Assembly: GCA_903860195.1 (NCBI GenBank)
Contig: CAIOPO010000017.1
Coordinates: 1 to 56,854 of the forward strand
Origin: an uncultured Opitutia bacterium
GTDB taxonomy: Bacteria > Verrucomicrobiota > Verrucomicrobiia > Opitutales > UBA953
DNA length: 56,854 nucleotides
Direction: 5' to 3'
Shown one piece after another: positions 8,409 to 16,988 of this stretch (its first letter is position 1; every line of letters begins with the position of its first letter). The notes beneath the pieces were generated by a model. It saw only the letters and a program-made list of their open reading frames with translations, searched no databases and was not told the DNA's origin. The translations under genes and the position numbers were made by a program.

Positions 8409-10037
8409 TCACCCGGCCTCGCCGAGCTCCCGCATCGCGCGCTCGGCGGCGAGTTCGCAGTTGAACCACATGGCGCCGGGAGGCGTCATGAGCCAGGTCT
8501 GATACCTGCCGGGGGCCTTGACGTGCTCCTGGGCCCTGACAAGGGCCGCGCCAAGCGCACGGGCCTTCTCGAGGTGCATCCGGTCACCGGTGGCGCGCCA
8601 GGCGGCCAGAAAAGTCCGGATCAGCTTGGCTGAACTGGCGCTGACCGGCGCGTAGCACCTGTACTGTTCAAGGACACAAGGCGTGATCCAACGCCTGGCC
8701 TTGGCTGAGGACCCGTCCGCACCCTGCCTCACCGGCGTCGCCGCGGGCGGAGAACCCCAGACCACGAACTGGTCCTCGGCGAATCGCAGCAGCTCGGACG
8801 CGAGCGCTGACTGCTCCGCGCTCGGACGCTTCAGATTGAAAAGGTGGATGGCGAGGTCACACGCCTCGTGCTTCGTGAGGTTCTCATAGGGAGGCACGGG
8901 GCGGACGTCCTCGAACTGCCCCTGCCAATCCCAGGTCTTGACGGGATTCGAGAGCGTCCAAGCCAGGGCGCGGTCGCGCATCGGCGAGAATCCCCGGTCG
9001 CCGGCCGCCGCCTCAAGCTCATCGAGGAAGTTGATGACGGCGGTCGGAATGAGCACGTTCGGGGCGGCCGGCTTGCCGTCCGTCGGATTGACGAACAGCC
9101 ACCAGCTTCCGTCCGGCAGCTGATTCCGGCGGTAGGTCTCGGCGATGCGCACAGCGGCGTCCAGATAACGGACGTCCCCGGTGGCGGCGTGCACCTCCAG
9201 CAGGCTGCGCCCGGCGTCGGCCCCGCAGTTGGTCATGTAACGGTCGGCCGACATGTGCCCCTTCAGTCGTTCGGCGTACATCGTCGGGTGATAGGTCGGG
9301 GGATGATGGGCCCAGGCTGATTGCTCTCCGAAAGCCAGCCCGAGCATGTGGTCGGCGGCGCGGCGCGCGGCTCCACGGGCCTCTTCCGCCTTGGTCCGGT
9401 CGCCGGCGATCAGCGCGCTCCTGGCCAGCGCCGCCGCCGCCGCGCCGATGATCTTCGCGGGGTAGCGGTACATCGGGAAGTCCGGGTCGGGAGAAGGACC
9501 CTCGAACCAGCAGCGCAGATCCGGGGAGGCGACCAGGGCGGACAGCGCGCGGTCGGCGCTGCGCCTCGCGGAAGACGGCTCCTCGCCCAAGGGAACGAAG
9601 GGGCTGGCGCGATGGAAAGTTCGGCGTACCGCCGGGGGAACCGCGACGCCGGCCGCGTCCAGGCCTTCCACCACCAGTTCAGCGGGCCCCGCCGGGACCG
9701 ACGTCCAGACCGGCTGCAGCGAACGCCAAGGCGCATCCGCTTCGAAGGCATGAATCCTGCCCGCCGCGTCCTTCAAGGTGAAGCGGTAGCGGACCGCGCC
9801 CGTCACCCTCGGAAGATCGAAGGCGGGCGCATAGAGGAACTGCACGGCGCGACGGTTCCACGCCGGCCGGACGCCCGGCTCAAAGGGGCGCACTGGCGTC
9901 GCCGTCTCTGCAAGCGCCCGGGCGGCGAGCATGGCGGCCTCCTCGGTTGACGGACCCGCGCCCCGGCAGGCCGGATGAGCCGAGAGCGCCATGAGCAGGG
10001 CGCAGCAGATGCGCCTGGACAGGACCATGGAGGTCAT
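8409..10037 (-). CDS. Secreted glycosidase/lyase-like protein with (alpha/alpha)-barrel character
   Basis: The 542-residue product starts at ATG 10037 (alternative ATG 10028) with an N-terminal signal peptide. An Ig/FN3-like beta segment (about 50-140, with AVRYRFTLKDAAGRIHAFEA) is followed by a long helical region (about 170-520) of paired helices. Motifs in it such as RYPAKIIGAAAAALARSA, NQLPDGSWWLFVNP and DWQGQFEDVRP recall pectate-lyase or unsaturated-glycuronidase (alpha/alpha)6 barrels. The likely role is breakdown of extracellular polysaccharide. It is divergent from a DUF1080 protein, fitting a carbohydrate theme. I do not recognise the exact family; the fold call is inference. Confidence 0.7.
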   Translation of the reverse strand: MTSMVLSRRICCALLMALSAHPACRGAGPSTEEAAMLAARALAETATPVRPFEPGVRPAWNRRAVQFLYAPAFDLPRVTGAVRYRFTLKDAAGRIHAFEADAPWRSLQPVWTSVPAGPAELVVEGLDAAGVAVPPAVRRTFHRASPFVPLGEEPSSARRSADRALSALVASPDLRCWFEGPSPDPDFPMYRYPAKIIGAAAAALARSALIAGDRTKAEEARGAARRAADHMLGLAFGEQSAWAHHPPTYHPTMYAERLKGHMSADRYMTNCGADAGRSLLEVHAATGDVRYLDAAVRIAETYRRNQLPDGSWWLFVNPTDGKPAAPNVLIPTAVINFLDELEAAAGDRGFSPMRDRALAWTLSNPVKTWDWQGQFEDVRPVPPYENLTKHEACDLAIHLFNLKRPSAEQSALASELLRFAEDQFVVWGSPPAATPVRQGADGSSAKARRWITPCVLEQYRCYAPVSASSAKLIRTFLAAWRATGDRMHLEKARALGAALVRAQEHVKAPGRYQTWLMTPPGAMWFNCELAAERAMRELGEAG

Positions 10038-10088
10038 CGGCGCTTTTTAGAAGCGACCGCGTCGGACGACCACCTTAATAAGCGGTCG

Positions 10089-10823
10089 ATGCGAAACGCA
10101 CTGCTCCCCGCGCTCCTCCTGGCGGTCGCGATCCACGCCCAGGAAGGACCTCCGAAACCCAGGCAGACGCTGCCGGTCGCCTCGGAAGAGGCGGCGCTCG
10201 GCTGGAAGTCCCTGCTGGACGGCAAGTCGCTCGCCGGATGGACGGGCGACCCGAAATACTGGCGCTGTGAGGCCGGCGTCATGGTGGGCGAGGTGACTCC
10301 GGAGACGCTGCTCAAGAACAACACCTTCATCATCTGGGAAGGCTCGGCGTCCGGCGACTTCGAGCTCAAGGTCTCGTGCCGGATCTCGGCCAGGGGCAAC
10401 AGCGGCATCAACTATCGGAGCGGACCCGTGGAAGGACTGCCCTTCGCGCTCACCGGACCGCAGTGCGACATCGACGGCGCGAAGCGGCACGTCGGGCAGA
10501 ACTACGAGGAGCGTGGGCGGACCTTCAACGCCCTGCGCGGCCAGATCACGCGCGTCCGCCCGGGGGCCAAGGCCGAGGTCGTCGGTTCAGTCGGAGATCC
10601 GGCGGAGCTGGCCGGAGCGGTCAAGGACGGGGACTGGAACGAGTACCATGTGGTCGTCCGGGGAGGCACGCAGGTCCATCTGGTCAACGGCCGGGTGATG
10701 AGCATGGTGATCGACGACGATGTCGCCGCGCGGCGGCCCGAGGGCCGGATCGGCGTGCAGGTGCACGTCGGCCCGCCCATGAAGGTCGAGTTCAAGGACT
10801 TCAGGCTCAGGCTCCTGCCCTGA
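10089..10823 (+). CDS. Secreted DUF1080 (3-keto-disaccharide hydrolase-like) protein
   Basis: The 244-residue protein has a signal peptide (RNALLPALLLAVAIHAQEG) and a single DUF1080 domain. It shows WKSLLDGKSLAGWTGDPKYW near the start, then NSGINYRSGP and GDWNEYHVVVRGG, and ends with MKVEFKDFRLRLLP. This beta-sandwich family is abundant in Verrucomicrobia and Planctomycetes, and some members cleave 3-keto-glycosides in the periplasm. It shares the domain with the large protein at the left edge but stands alone. A -10-like CTTAAT (10074-10079) lies only nine bases before the ATG, so the leader may be very short. Its 3' end overlaps the convergent DUF3050 gene by 17 bases. Confidence 0.88.
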   Translation: MRNALLPALLLAVAIHAQEGPPKPRQTLPVASEEAALGWKSLLDGKSLAGWTGDPKYWRCEAGVMVGEVTPETLLKNNTFIIWEGSASGDFELKVSCRISARGNSGINYRSGPVEGLPFALTGPQCDIDGAKRHVGQNYEERGRTFNALRGQITRVRPGAKAEVVGSVGDPAELAGAVKDGDWNEYHVVVRGGTQVHLVNGRVMSMVIDDDVAARRPEGRIGVQVHVGPPMKVEFKDFRLRLLP

Positions 10824-11574
10824 GGGCGAGCCCGTCCCAGAGGGCGATGCGGGCGCGCAGGGACGCCTCGGCGGCCGTCGCGGCCTCCTCCCACTTGCGC
10901 TCATCGTCCCCGCAGAGCAGCGACACCATCCGCAGCGAGAGCGCGCCATGGTGGCCGCCGTCGACCTCGATGTGCCGCTCCAGGTAGTAGCGGAACGTGT
11001 CGAGCCTGCCGGGATGCTCCCGGGACAGGCGGGCCACGAGGCCCGTGAACATGTCGGGGATGAGGTCCTCCCGGCCGTAAGTGAAGGCGGCGGCCACCTC
11101 GTGGACCTGCCCGCGCGCGGCGAGCGCGAAGGTGGAGGCCGAGAAGGCGGCGGCCGCGGAAGGCGCGCCGACCGACGTGAGCGCGCCGGCGTCAGGGGCC
11201 CCCGTCCGCGCCAGGCGCGCCGCCGCGAGCACCGGGGCCGTGTCCGCGCCGGCCTCGCGCATGGCGCGGAGATAGAGGTCGAAGTGCGAGGTGCGCGCGC
11301 CGTCCGGACCGACGTCGGACTCCTCTCCGCAGACGATCTCGTTGATCAGGAAACGGACTTCGGCGTCTCCGACCGGAACCCAGGGGACCTCGACGCAGGT
11401 CAGTTCGCGCTGCAGCCGCTTGAGCAGCGACATGAAGTCCCAGACCGCGAAGACGTGGGAGGCCATGAAGGCGCGGACGTCCTCCAGCGTGCCGAGCGAA
11501 CCGTGCACGGGATGGGCGAGCAGCCTGTCCCTCACGGGGGCGATGCGGGCGCGGATGCGGGCGTGCCGGTCCAT
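10807..11574 (-). CDS. DUF3050 family protein (haem-oxygenase-like helical fold)
   Basis: The 255-residue product starts at ATG 11574. Family features are RDRLLAHPVHGSL near the N-terminus, FMASHVFAVWDFMSLLKRLQ, FLINEIVCGEESD and YYLERHIEVDGGHHG. The paired histidines and acidic residues resemble the metal-binding sites of haem-oxygenase-like di-iron proteins, but a reaction is not established. The N-terminus agrees with family members, so upstream in-frame codons are rejected. It may be the last gene of rpoZ-smpB-trmL-DUF3050, 44 bases after trmL. The end overlaps the DUF1080 gene tail-to-tail. Confidence 0.85.
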   Translation of the reverse strand: MDRHARIRARIAPVRDRLLAHPVHGSLGTLEDVRAFMASHVFAVWDFMSLLKRLQRELTCVEVPWVPVGDAEVRFLINEIVCGEESDVGPDGARTSHFDLYLRAMREAGADTAPVLAAARLARTGAPDAGALTSVGAPSAAAAFSASTFALAARGQVHEVAAAFTYGREDLIPDMFTGLVARLSREHPGRLDTFRYYLERHIEVDGGHHGALSLRMVSLLCGDDERKWEEAATAAEASLRARIALWDGLALRAGA

Positions 11575-11618
11575 GCCGACAGACAGAAAAGGCCTCCGCC
11601 GCGGAAGCAAATCGGCCC

Positions 11619-12092
11619 TCAGGAAGGACCGCGGATCTGCCTCAGCGCCTCATAGGCGCCGATGCCGCAGGCCGTCGAAAGATTCAAGGAGCGCGCGAGG
11701 GCGTCATACTGGGGGATCTTGACCGAGCGATCGGCCCCGAACCAGGCGTGCTCCTCCGCGGAGGCGCCGGCCGACTCGCAGCCGAAGACCAGTCCGTCGC
11801 CCTCGCGATACTTGACGTCCCAATGGGCCTGCCCGGCCGAAGTGGTGAAAAGCCAGAGCCGCTCGGGGCGGCCCGGGGAGACGAGGAAGTCCGCGAACGA
11901 GCCGTGCTCGCGCACGTCGAGGCGCCGCCAGTAGTCCATGCCCGCACGGCGCAGTTTCGCGTCATCGATCCTGAACCCGAGCGGACGGACCAGATGGAGC
12001 ACGCAGCCCGTGACCGCGCACATGCGGCCGACGTTGCCCGTGTTGGGGGCGATCTCCGGCCGGAGCAGCACCAGATGCAGCGGAGCGCTCAC
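11619..12092 (-). CDS. trmL: tRNA (cytidine(34)-2'-O)-methyltransferase TrmL
   Basis: The 157-residue SPOUT methyltransferase matches the length of TrmL. It shows LVLLRPEIAPNTGNVGRMC at the N-terminus, GCESAGASAEEHAWFG in the middle and the knotted cofactor-binding end PQYDALARSLNLSTACGI. TrmL 2'-O-methylates the wobble base of certain leucine tRNAs using S-adenosylmethionine. Its ATG overlaps the smpB stop by four bases, so it is translated from the same transcript as smpB, another translation-quality gene. Confidence 0.93.
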   Translation of the reverse strand: MSAPLHLVLLRPEIAPNTGNVGRMCAVTGCVLHLVRPLGFRIDDAKLRRAGMDYWRRLDVREHGSFADFLVSPGRPERLWLFTTSAGQAHWDVKYREGDGLVFGCESAGASAEEHAWFGADRSVKIPQYDALARSLNLSTACGIGAYEALRQIRGPS

Positions 12093-12559
12093 CGCCGGCG
12101 TCGCATCGCGCGGGACATCTCCCGGCGGGCCTCGCGCTCCTTGATGTCCTGACGGCGGTCATGCTGCTTCTTGCCCTTCGCCACGGCGATGAGGCACTTG
12201 GCCAGCCCGTGGGTGAAGTAGAGCTTGAGCGGCACGATGGCGCTGCCGCCCGACTGCACCTCGGAGCGGATGCGCTCGATCTCGGGCCGACGCAGGAGCA
12301 GCGGCCGGGGGCGGTAGGCCGCATGGTTGTTGTGGCTGCCGAAATCATACTCCGCGATGTGCGCGTGGTAGAGCACCGGGCCGCGGGGCGTGAGCCGCAC
12401 GAAGGCGTCGGCGATGTTGGCCCGGCCGGCGCGCAGCGCCTTCACCTCCGTGCCGAGCAGGACGAGTCCGGCCTCGAAAGTCTGGCCGATGAAATAGTCA
12501 CGGCCGGCCTTCGGATTGCCCACTTCGGGCAGGTCCTTCTGTTCACGGCGGGCGGCCAT
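12089..12559 (-). CDS. smpB: SsrA-binding protein SmpB
   Basis: The 156 residues cover the whole SmpB beta-barrel, with GQTFEAGLVLLGTEVKALRA, HIAEYDFGSHNNH and LKLYFTHGLAKCLIAVAKGK. The basic tail KKQHDRRQDIKEREARR inserts into the ribosomal A site. SmpB carries tmRNA to stalled ribosomes for trans-translation. The tmRNA gene itself is not seen in this window. It lies 44 bases downstream of rpoZ and overlaps trmL. Confidence 0.96.
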   Translation of the reverse strand: MAARREQKDLPEVGNPKAGRDYFIGQTFEAGLVLLGTEVKALRAGRANIADAFVRLTPRGPVLYHAHIAEYDFGSHNNHAAYRPRPLLLRRPEIERIRSEVQSGGSAIVPLKLYFTHGLAKCLIAVAKGKKQHDRRQDIKEREARREMSRAMRRRR

Positions 12560-12603
12560 CGGTCAGGGGACGGCGCGGCGCGCCGGGAGCCGCATCAAGG
12601 CCT

Positions 12604-12849
12604 TCAGGCCTTGGGCTTGTCTTCCGGGCGGAACTCCCAGGCCAGCTTGCCCTCGATGATCTCGCGCAGGGCGATGTCCTCAGGGGAGAGCTTCTCGAAG
12701 ACGTCGCCGAGGAGGTGCTTGTACTCCGGAGGCGTCTGGGTGTGGTCGGCGGTGCTGCGCAGCTGCTTCACGCGCTTGGAGACGACATTGATCAGGATGT
12801 TCGGGTCGGTGATGACTCGGCGGGCTTTCTCGAGGTATTCGTCGCGCAT
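12604..12849 (-). CDS. rpoZ: DNA-directed RNA polymerase omega subunit
   Basis: The 81-residue product (ATG 12849) has the omega pattern: YLEKARRVITDPNILINVVS, then KRVKQLRSTA and the conserved ALREIIEGKLAWEF near the end. Omega helps assemble and stabilise RNA polymerase. The upstream in-frame extension is rejected because a promoter-like pair lies in it and the family starts near this ATG. It is the first gene of the rpoZ-smpB-trmL run and is divergent from dgkA. Confidence 0.9.
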   Translation of the reverse strand: MRDEYLEKARRVITDPNILINVVSKRVKQLRSTADHTQTPPEYKHLLGDVFEKLSPEDIALREIIEGKLAWEFRPEDKPKA

Positions 12850-12875
12850 GGTGCTTCCCTTGAAGGGAACCACCG

Positions 12876-12903
12876 AACCTACGCCGCCACCCCCCTCTGG
12901 CAA
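12876..12903 (-). promoter_or_regulatory. Candidate rpoZ promoter with CTTGCCA -35 element
   Basis: On the minus strand TTGCCA (12903-12898), a 16-base spacer and TAGGTT (12881-12876), 27 bases before the rpoZ ATG. The -10 box is weak; the -35 GCTTGCCA recurs upstream of other genes in the window. Confidence 0.45.
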
Positions 12904-12971
12904 GCGGTTTCTGGGGCTGCAAATGGCCTTCCCAGCCTCGTTTTCCGCGGCTATCAAGGAGACCCACCGGC

Positions 12972-13367
12972 ATGCAGGACCCCCGATACGGAGAGACCAT
13001 GAAGTCCAAGGGAGGCCTCACGCGCCTCCTGAACGCGATGAAGTACACCTGGCACGGGCTGCAGGCGGCCGCGAAGCACGAGGAGGCCTTCAAGCAGGAG
13101 CTCCTCGTGGTCATCCCCCTCTCCATCGCGGCCTGGGCGTTGCCGGGCGTGCCCGTGCTCGAGAAGGCGCTGCTGTTCGGCGTCCTCCAGCTGATCCTCG
13201 TGGTGGAACTGATCAACTCGGCCATCGAGGCGAACACCGACCACATCTCGCTCGAGCGGCATCCTCTGGCCAAGCGCGCCAAGGACATGGGCAGCGCGGC
13301 GGTCTTCCTCACCATCCTGGTCGCGGCGGCGACGTGGGCCGCGGTGATCTGGACCCGCTTCCTCTGA
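12972..13367 (+). CDS. dgkA: Diacylglycerol/undecaprenol kinase family membrane protein
   Basis: The 131-residue integral membrane protein has the DgkA arrangement of three helices. Hallmarks are KHEEAFKQELLVVIPLS, ELINSAIEANTDHIS and the conserved KRAKDMGSAAVF. The enzyme phosphorylates diacylglycerol (or undecaprenol in some groups) at the inner membrane to recycle lipid by-products. A good Shine-Dalgarno AAGGAG (12956-12961) lies ten bases before ATG 12972 and favours it over ATG 12999. A strong hairpin follows the stop. Confidence 0.92.
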   Translation: MQDPRYGETMKSKGGLTRLLNAMKYTWHGLQAAAKHEEAFKQELLVVIPLSIAAWALPGVPVLEKALLFGVLQLILVVELINSAIEANTDHISLERHPLAKRAKDMGSAAVFLTILVAAATWAAVIWTRFL

Positions 13368-13379
13368 GTCCCAAAACGG

Positions 13380-13402
13380 AAGGCCCGCCGGAGGCGGGCC
13401 TT
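13380..13402. terminator. Bidirectional terminator between dgkA and rpmB
   Basis: Ten-base perfect stem AAGGCCCGCC / GGCGGGCCTT around a three-base loop. On the minus strand it is followed by TTCCGTTTT, giving rpmB a good terminator; on the plus strand there is no T run beyond the stem. Confidence 0.75.
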
Positions 13403-13423
13403 CATCCGATCCGTCCCGGGCGC

Positions 13424-13654
13424 TCAGGCCTTGGTGACGAGTCCGGCCTTGAGGGCCTTGACCGAGACCCACTGGCGCTTGACGCTGCCGTTGGGCTGCA
13501 GGACGCGGATGCGCTGGACGTTCGGCTTGAACGTGCGCTTGGTCTGCTTGACGAGCTGGAAGCCGATGCCGCCGCTCTTCTTGGACTGACCGCGGTGAAT
13601 GATGCGGCGGCCCTTGACGGGACGCTTGCCGGTGACGCTGCAGATGCGGGACAT
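13424..13654 (-). CDS. rpmB: Large ribosomal subunit protein bL28
   Basis: The 76-residue basic protein starts MSRICSVTGKRPVKGRR and continues with KRTFKPNVQRIRV and RQWVSVKALKAGLV, a complete bL28. The ATG at 13654 is fixed by a strong Shine-Dalgarno AAAGGAG about ten bases upstream, the clearest in the window. A GCTTGCCA element (13712-13705) stands upstream as a possible -35. It appears to be a single-gene unit closed by the hairpin at 13380-13402. Confidence 0.96.
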   Translation of the reverse strand: MSRICSVTGKRPVKGRRIIHRGQSKKSGGIGFQLVKQTKRTFKPNVQRIRVLQPNGSVKRQWVSVKALKAGLVTKA

Positions 13655-13728
13655 GGTGTTTCGAGCTCCTTTGGAAGGTCGGAGCAAAGGTGGCGTGCCG
13701 TCTTTGGCAAGCGGTAAGTGGCCGGCTT

Positions 13729-14886
13729 TCAGGCCCTGCGCAGGGCCTTTTCCAAGCAAACCAGGCCTTGGGCGAGGATGTCCGGCGGGGTCAGCAGGCT
13801 CAGGACGACGTGAGCGCTCCCCGCAGGCATGCCGTAGAAGAAGCCCGGATGGGCCCAGGCCCCCTCCTCGATCGCCGCAAGCAAAAGCCGTTCCTCATCG
13901 ACGCCCGGAGGAAGACGGACCACCGCGGTCCACCCGGCCTGACGCGGAAGGACGGCGCAACCGTTCGGTCCGGCCCAACGCCGCAAAGCCGCCTCGGAAT
14001 CGGCGCAACGGAGGATCACCTCCCGGCGCAACCCGGACGCGCCGGCGAGCAGTCCGGGCAACGCGAGCTGGGCGGGCGTGCTCACGGAAAGGAAGGCGTC
14101 CGCGACATGCTCGAGCCGCGCGCAGGCCTGCCGCGCGAAATCATCCGGGCCGGCGACGACGATCCAGCCGGCCTTCACCTGGGGCGCCAGCGCGACCTTG
14201 GAAAGTCCGCTGAGCACGAAAACCGGGACCTGCCTCTCTCCCGCCCACGTCACGGCTCCGCCGTCCGCCGGGTAATCGAGGAAGACCTCGTCGCACAGGA
14301 CCGCCAAGGAATGGCGGACGGCGAAGTCCCTCAGCAGGACGCGGTCCCGCTCGTCGACGAAGGCTCCGAGCGGATTGGAAGGATTCACGCAGACCACCGC
14401 GCGCGTGCGGGGGCCGGCGACGAGCGTCGCGGCGTCGATGGACCAGCCGTCGCCCGCGGGGCGAAGGCGGTATGGCCGCAGCGTCACGCACTCGAGCGCG
14501 GCCATCACTTCGAGCAGCGGGTAAGCGGGCTCCGGCACCAGCACCTCGTCGCCCGGCGAGCAAAGGAGCTTGAAGATCCAGGAATACGCCTCGCTCGTGC
14601 TGGCGCAGAGGAAAATGCGGTCCGTTCCGACCGTCGCACCCCGCTCCGAGCAGTAGGCGCGGACCGCCTCCCGGGCCGAGGGCAGGCCCCGCGGATCCGG
14701 ATCCTGCCTCTGGACGCCCGGCCCCGTGAGCGCGGCGGCGAGGACCGCCGGCGGCCAGACGAATCCCGCGTTCGCCGGGTTGGAGTCGGCGAGGTCGATC
14801 AGCGGCAGCCCCTTGCCCTGACGCCGCTCCCGGGCGGCGGCCAGGGCGTTGGTGCCTTCGGCGAATGCCATCCGCTCGCTGAACAT
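13729..14886 (-). CDS. Class I/II PLP-dependent aminotransferase
   Basis: The product is 385 residues from ATG 14886. The start is chosen because FSERMAFAEGTNALAAA followed by LPLIDLADSNPANAGF aligns with the usual N-terminus of this subfamily. Fold-type I features are VCVNPSNPLGAF, the aspartate in LCDEVFLDYP, and the PLP lysine in LSGLSKVALAPQVKAGW. It transfers amino groups between an amino acid and a keto acid in the cytoplasm; the substrate is not evident. It is divergent from fabV and about 75 bases downstream of rpmB in the same direction. Confidence 0.88.
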   Translation of the reverse strand: MFSERMAFAEGTNALAAARERRQGKGLPLIDLADSNPANAGFVWPPAVLAAALTGPGVQRQDPDPRGLPSAREAVRAYCSERGATVGTDRIFLCASTSEAYSWIFKLLCSPGDEVLVPEPAYPLLEVMAALECVTLRPYRLRPAGDGWSIDAATLVAGPRTRAVVCVNPSNPLGAFVDERDRVLLRDFAVRHSLAVLCDEVFLDYPADGGAVTWAGERQVPVFVLSGLSKVALAPQVKAGWIVVAGPDDFARQACARLEHVADAFLSVSTPAQLALPGLLAGASGLRREVILRCADSEAALRRWAGPNGCAVLPRQAGWTAVVRLPPGVDEERLLLAAIEEGAWAHPGFFYGMPAGSAHVVLSLLTPPDILAQGLVCLEKALRRA

Positions 14887-15000
14887 GCGGGCGAGCAAAG
14901 CGGGCCGGACCGGCGGCGCAACGGGCGATTGCGAGACCCCGCGGGCCGCACCTCCACAAATGCCGTTGAACTCGACCCCCGCCCGTCCAAAGGTGAGCCC

Positions 15001-16203
15001 ATGTCGCTGCAAGTCGTGAAGCCCCGGGTGCGCGGGTTCATCTGCCTGACCGCGCACCCCGACGGATGCGCCGCGCAGGTGAGGTCGCAGATCGCCCACG
15101 TCCGCTCCCGCAAGCCCCTCAAGGACGGCCCGAAGTCGGTCCTCGTGGTCGGCTCCTCCACCGGCTACGGCCTGGCGTCGCGCATCGCGGCCGCCTTCGG
15201 GTCCGGCGCCGCCACCGTCGGCGTCTTCTTCGAGCGGGCCGGAGAGGGCGACAAGACCGGCTCGCCCGGGTGGTACAACACCGCCGCCTTCCATGACGAG
15301 GCCCGCAAGGCGGGGCTCAAGGCCGTGTCCATCAACGGCGACGCCTTCTCCGCCGACATCAAGGCCCAGGCCATCGCTGCGATCAAAGCCAAGATGCCCG
15401 GCGGCAAGGTCGACCTCGTCGTCTACTCCCTCGCCTCCCCCCGACGCACGGCGCCGGACGGCACGACCTACAAGTCCGTGCTCAAGCCGGTGGGCGCACC
15501 CTTCAAGGCCAAGAACCTGGACACCGACCGCAAGGTGGTGAACGAGGCCGCGCTCGAGCCCGCCGCGGGCGACGACGTGCTCCAGACCGTCAAGGTCATG
15601 GGCGGCGAGGACTGGGAGCTCTGGATGGAGGCGCTCGAGGCCGCCGGCGCGCTCGCCGAAGGCTGCCAGACCGTGGCCTACTCCTACATCGGGCCCGAAG
15701 TGACCTGGCCGATCTACCGCGACGGCACCATCGGCAAGGCCAAGGAGGACCTCGACCGCGCGGCGGCGAAGATCGACGCCCTGATGAAGCTGCGCCGCGG
15801 ACGCGCGTTCGTCTCCGTCAACAAGGCCGTCGTCACGCAGGCCAGCTCCGCCATCCCCGTGGTGCCGCTCTACGTCTCCATCCTGTTCAAGGTCATGAAG
15901 GCGAAAGGCACGCACGAAGGCTGCATCGAGCAGATCCAGCGCCTCTTCGAGAAGCAGATGTACAACGGCAACGCCCTCGACTTCGACGACAAGGGCCGCG
16001 TGCGCATCGACGACTGGGAGATGGCGGAGGACGTCCAGCGCGAGGTCTTCCGCATCTGGCCGGACGTGACCACCGAGACCCTCGACAAGCTCGCGGACTT
16101 CGAAGGCTACCAGCGCGACTTCCTCGGCAACTTCGGCTTCGGCTGCGAAGGCGTGGACGGCGACGCGCCGACCGAGGTCGAACGACCCATCACGGACGCC
16201 TGA
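15001..16203 (+). CDS. fabV: Enoyl-[ACP] reductase FabV (trans-2-enoyl reductase family)
   Basis: The 400-residue product matches full-length FabV. Visible features are the NADH-binding motif SSTGYGLASRIAAAFG (about residues 51-66), the long insertion MGGEDWELWMEALEAAG, and the catalytic Y-x8-K with Tyr239 and Lys248 (YRDGTIGKAK). The C-terminal end has LADFEGYQRDFLGNFGF. FabV performs the last reduction of the fatty acid elongation cycle and is the triclosan-tolerant alternative to FabI. It ends one base before parA, so the two are probably co-transcribed. No other fab genes adjoin it. Confidence 0.95.
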   Translation: MSLQVVKPRVRGFICLTAHPDGCAAQVRSQIAHVRSRKPLKDGPKSVLVVGSSTGYGLASRIAAAFGSGAATVGVFFERAGEGDKTGSPGWYNTAAFHDEARKAGLKAVSINGDAFSADIKAQAIAAIKAKMPGGKVDLVVYSLASPRRTAPDGTTYKSVLKPVGAPFKAKNLDTDRKVVNEAALEPAAGDDVLQTVKVMGGEDWELWMEALEAAGALAEGCQTVAYSYIGPEVTWPIYRDGTIGKAKEDLDRAAAKIDALMKLRRGRAFVSVNKAVVTQASSAIPVVPLYVSILFKVMKAKGTHEGCIEQIQRLFEKQMYNGNALDFDDKGRVRIDDWEMAEDVQREVFRIWPDVTTETLDKLADFEGYQRDFLGNFGFGCEGVDGDAPTEVERPITDA

Positions 16204-16204
16204 C

Positions 16205-16981
16205 ATGACCAAGGTCTTCGCCATCGCGAACCAGAAGGGCGGGGTCGGCAAGACCACCACCACGGTGAACCTCGGCGCGGGCCTGGCCCGGCTGGGCGTC
16301 CCCACGCTCATCGTCGACCTCGACGCGCAGGCGAACGCGACCAGCGCGCTCGGGCTGGAGAAGACGCCGGGGCGCTCGCTCTATCCCGTGCTGCACGGCG
16401 AGGCGGCGGCGGCGGACATGGTCGTCACGACCTCCACCAAGGGCCTCTCGCTCATCCCCTCGGAGGTCGACCTCGCCGCGGTGGAGTCCGAACTCGCGCA
16501 GGGCGAAAACTACCTGGGCCGGCTGCGCGCGGCGCTCGCGCCGCTGATCGACTCCGGCGCCCACAAGGCGGTGCTCATCGACTGCCCGCCGGCGCTGGGC
16601 ATGCTCTCGATGAACGCGCTGGCCGCGTCCGACCACCTGGTGGTGGCCCTCCAGACCGAATACCTCGCGATGGAAGGGCTCGGTCAGATCGTCGGCGTCG
16701 TCGAGCAGCTGAAGGCCGCGGGCGCGGGCGACCGTCTGACGCTGGGCGCCATCATCATGACGATGTTCGACGGCCGCACCAACCTCTCGAAGCAGGTCGT
16801 CGACGAAGTGAGGAAGCACTTCCCCGACAAGGTCATGGACACGGTCATCCCGCGCACGGTCCGTCTCTCGGAGGCCCCGAGCCACGGCAAGACCATCTTC
16901 CAATACGACGCCCAGTCCCCGGGCGCCAAGGCCTACGCCGCCCTCGCCAAGGAGTTCGCGGCCAAGTTCGGCCTGAAGTGA
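16205..16981 (+). CDS. parA: ParA/Soj-type chromosome partitioning ATPase
   Basis: The 258-residue protein has the deviant Walker A IANQKGGVGKTTTTVNLG, Walker A' DLDAQANATSALG, and DCPPALGMLSMNAL. ParA ATPases move ParB-bound origin regions along the nucleoid. No parB follows, unlike the usual parAB operon; instead parA is one base after fabV and next to a convergent NHL-protein gene. It could be the main ParA with parB elsewhere, or an orphan ParA positioning another cargo. Family assignment is firm. Confidence 0.9.
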   Translation: MTKVFAIANQKGGVGKTTTTVNLGAGLARLGVPTLIVDLDAQANATSALGLEKTPGRSLYPVLHGEAAAADMVVTTSTKGLSLIPSEVDLAAVESELAQGENYLGRLRAALAPLIDSGAHKAVLIDCPPALGMLSMNALAASDHLVVALQTEYLAMEGLGQIVGVVEQLKAAGAGDRLTLGAIIMTMFDGRTNLSKQVVDEVRKHFPDKVMDTVIPRTVRLSEAPSHGKTIFQYDAQSPGAKAYAALAKEFAAKFGLK

Positions 16982-16988
16982 GCCGCGC

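Noticed and set aside
13731-13751. Hairpin with trailing Ts as a terminator
   Set aside because: It lies at the end of the aminotransferase coding region, and the T run is on the wrong strand for that gene; no plus-strand gene ends there.
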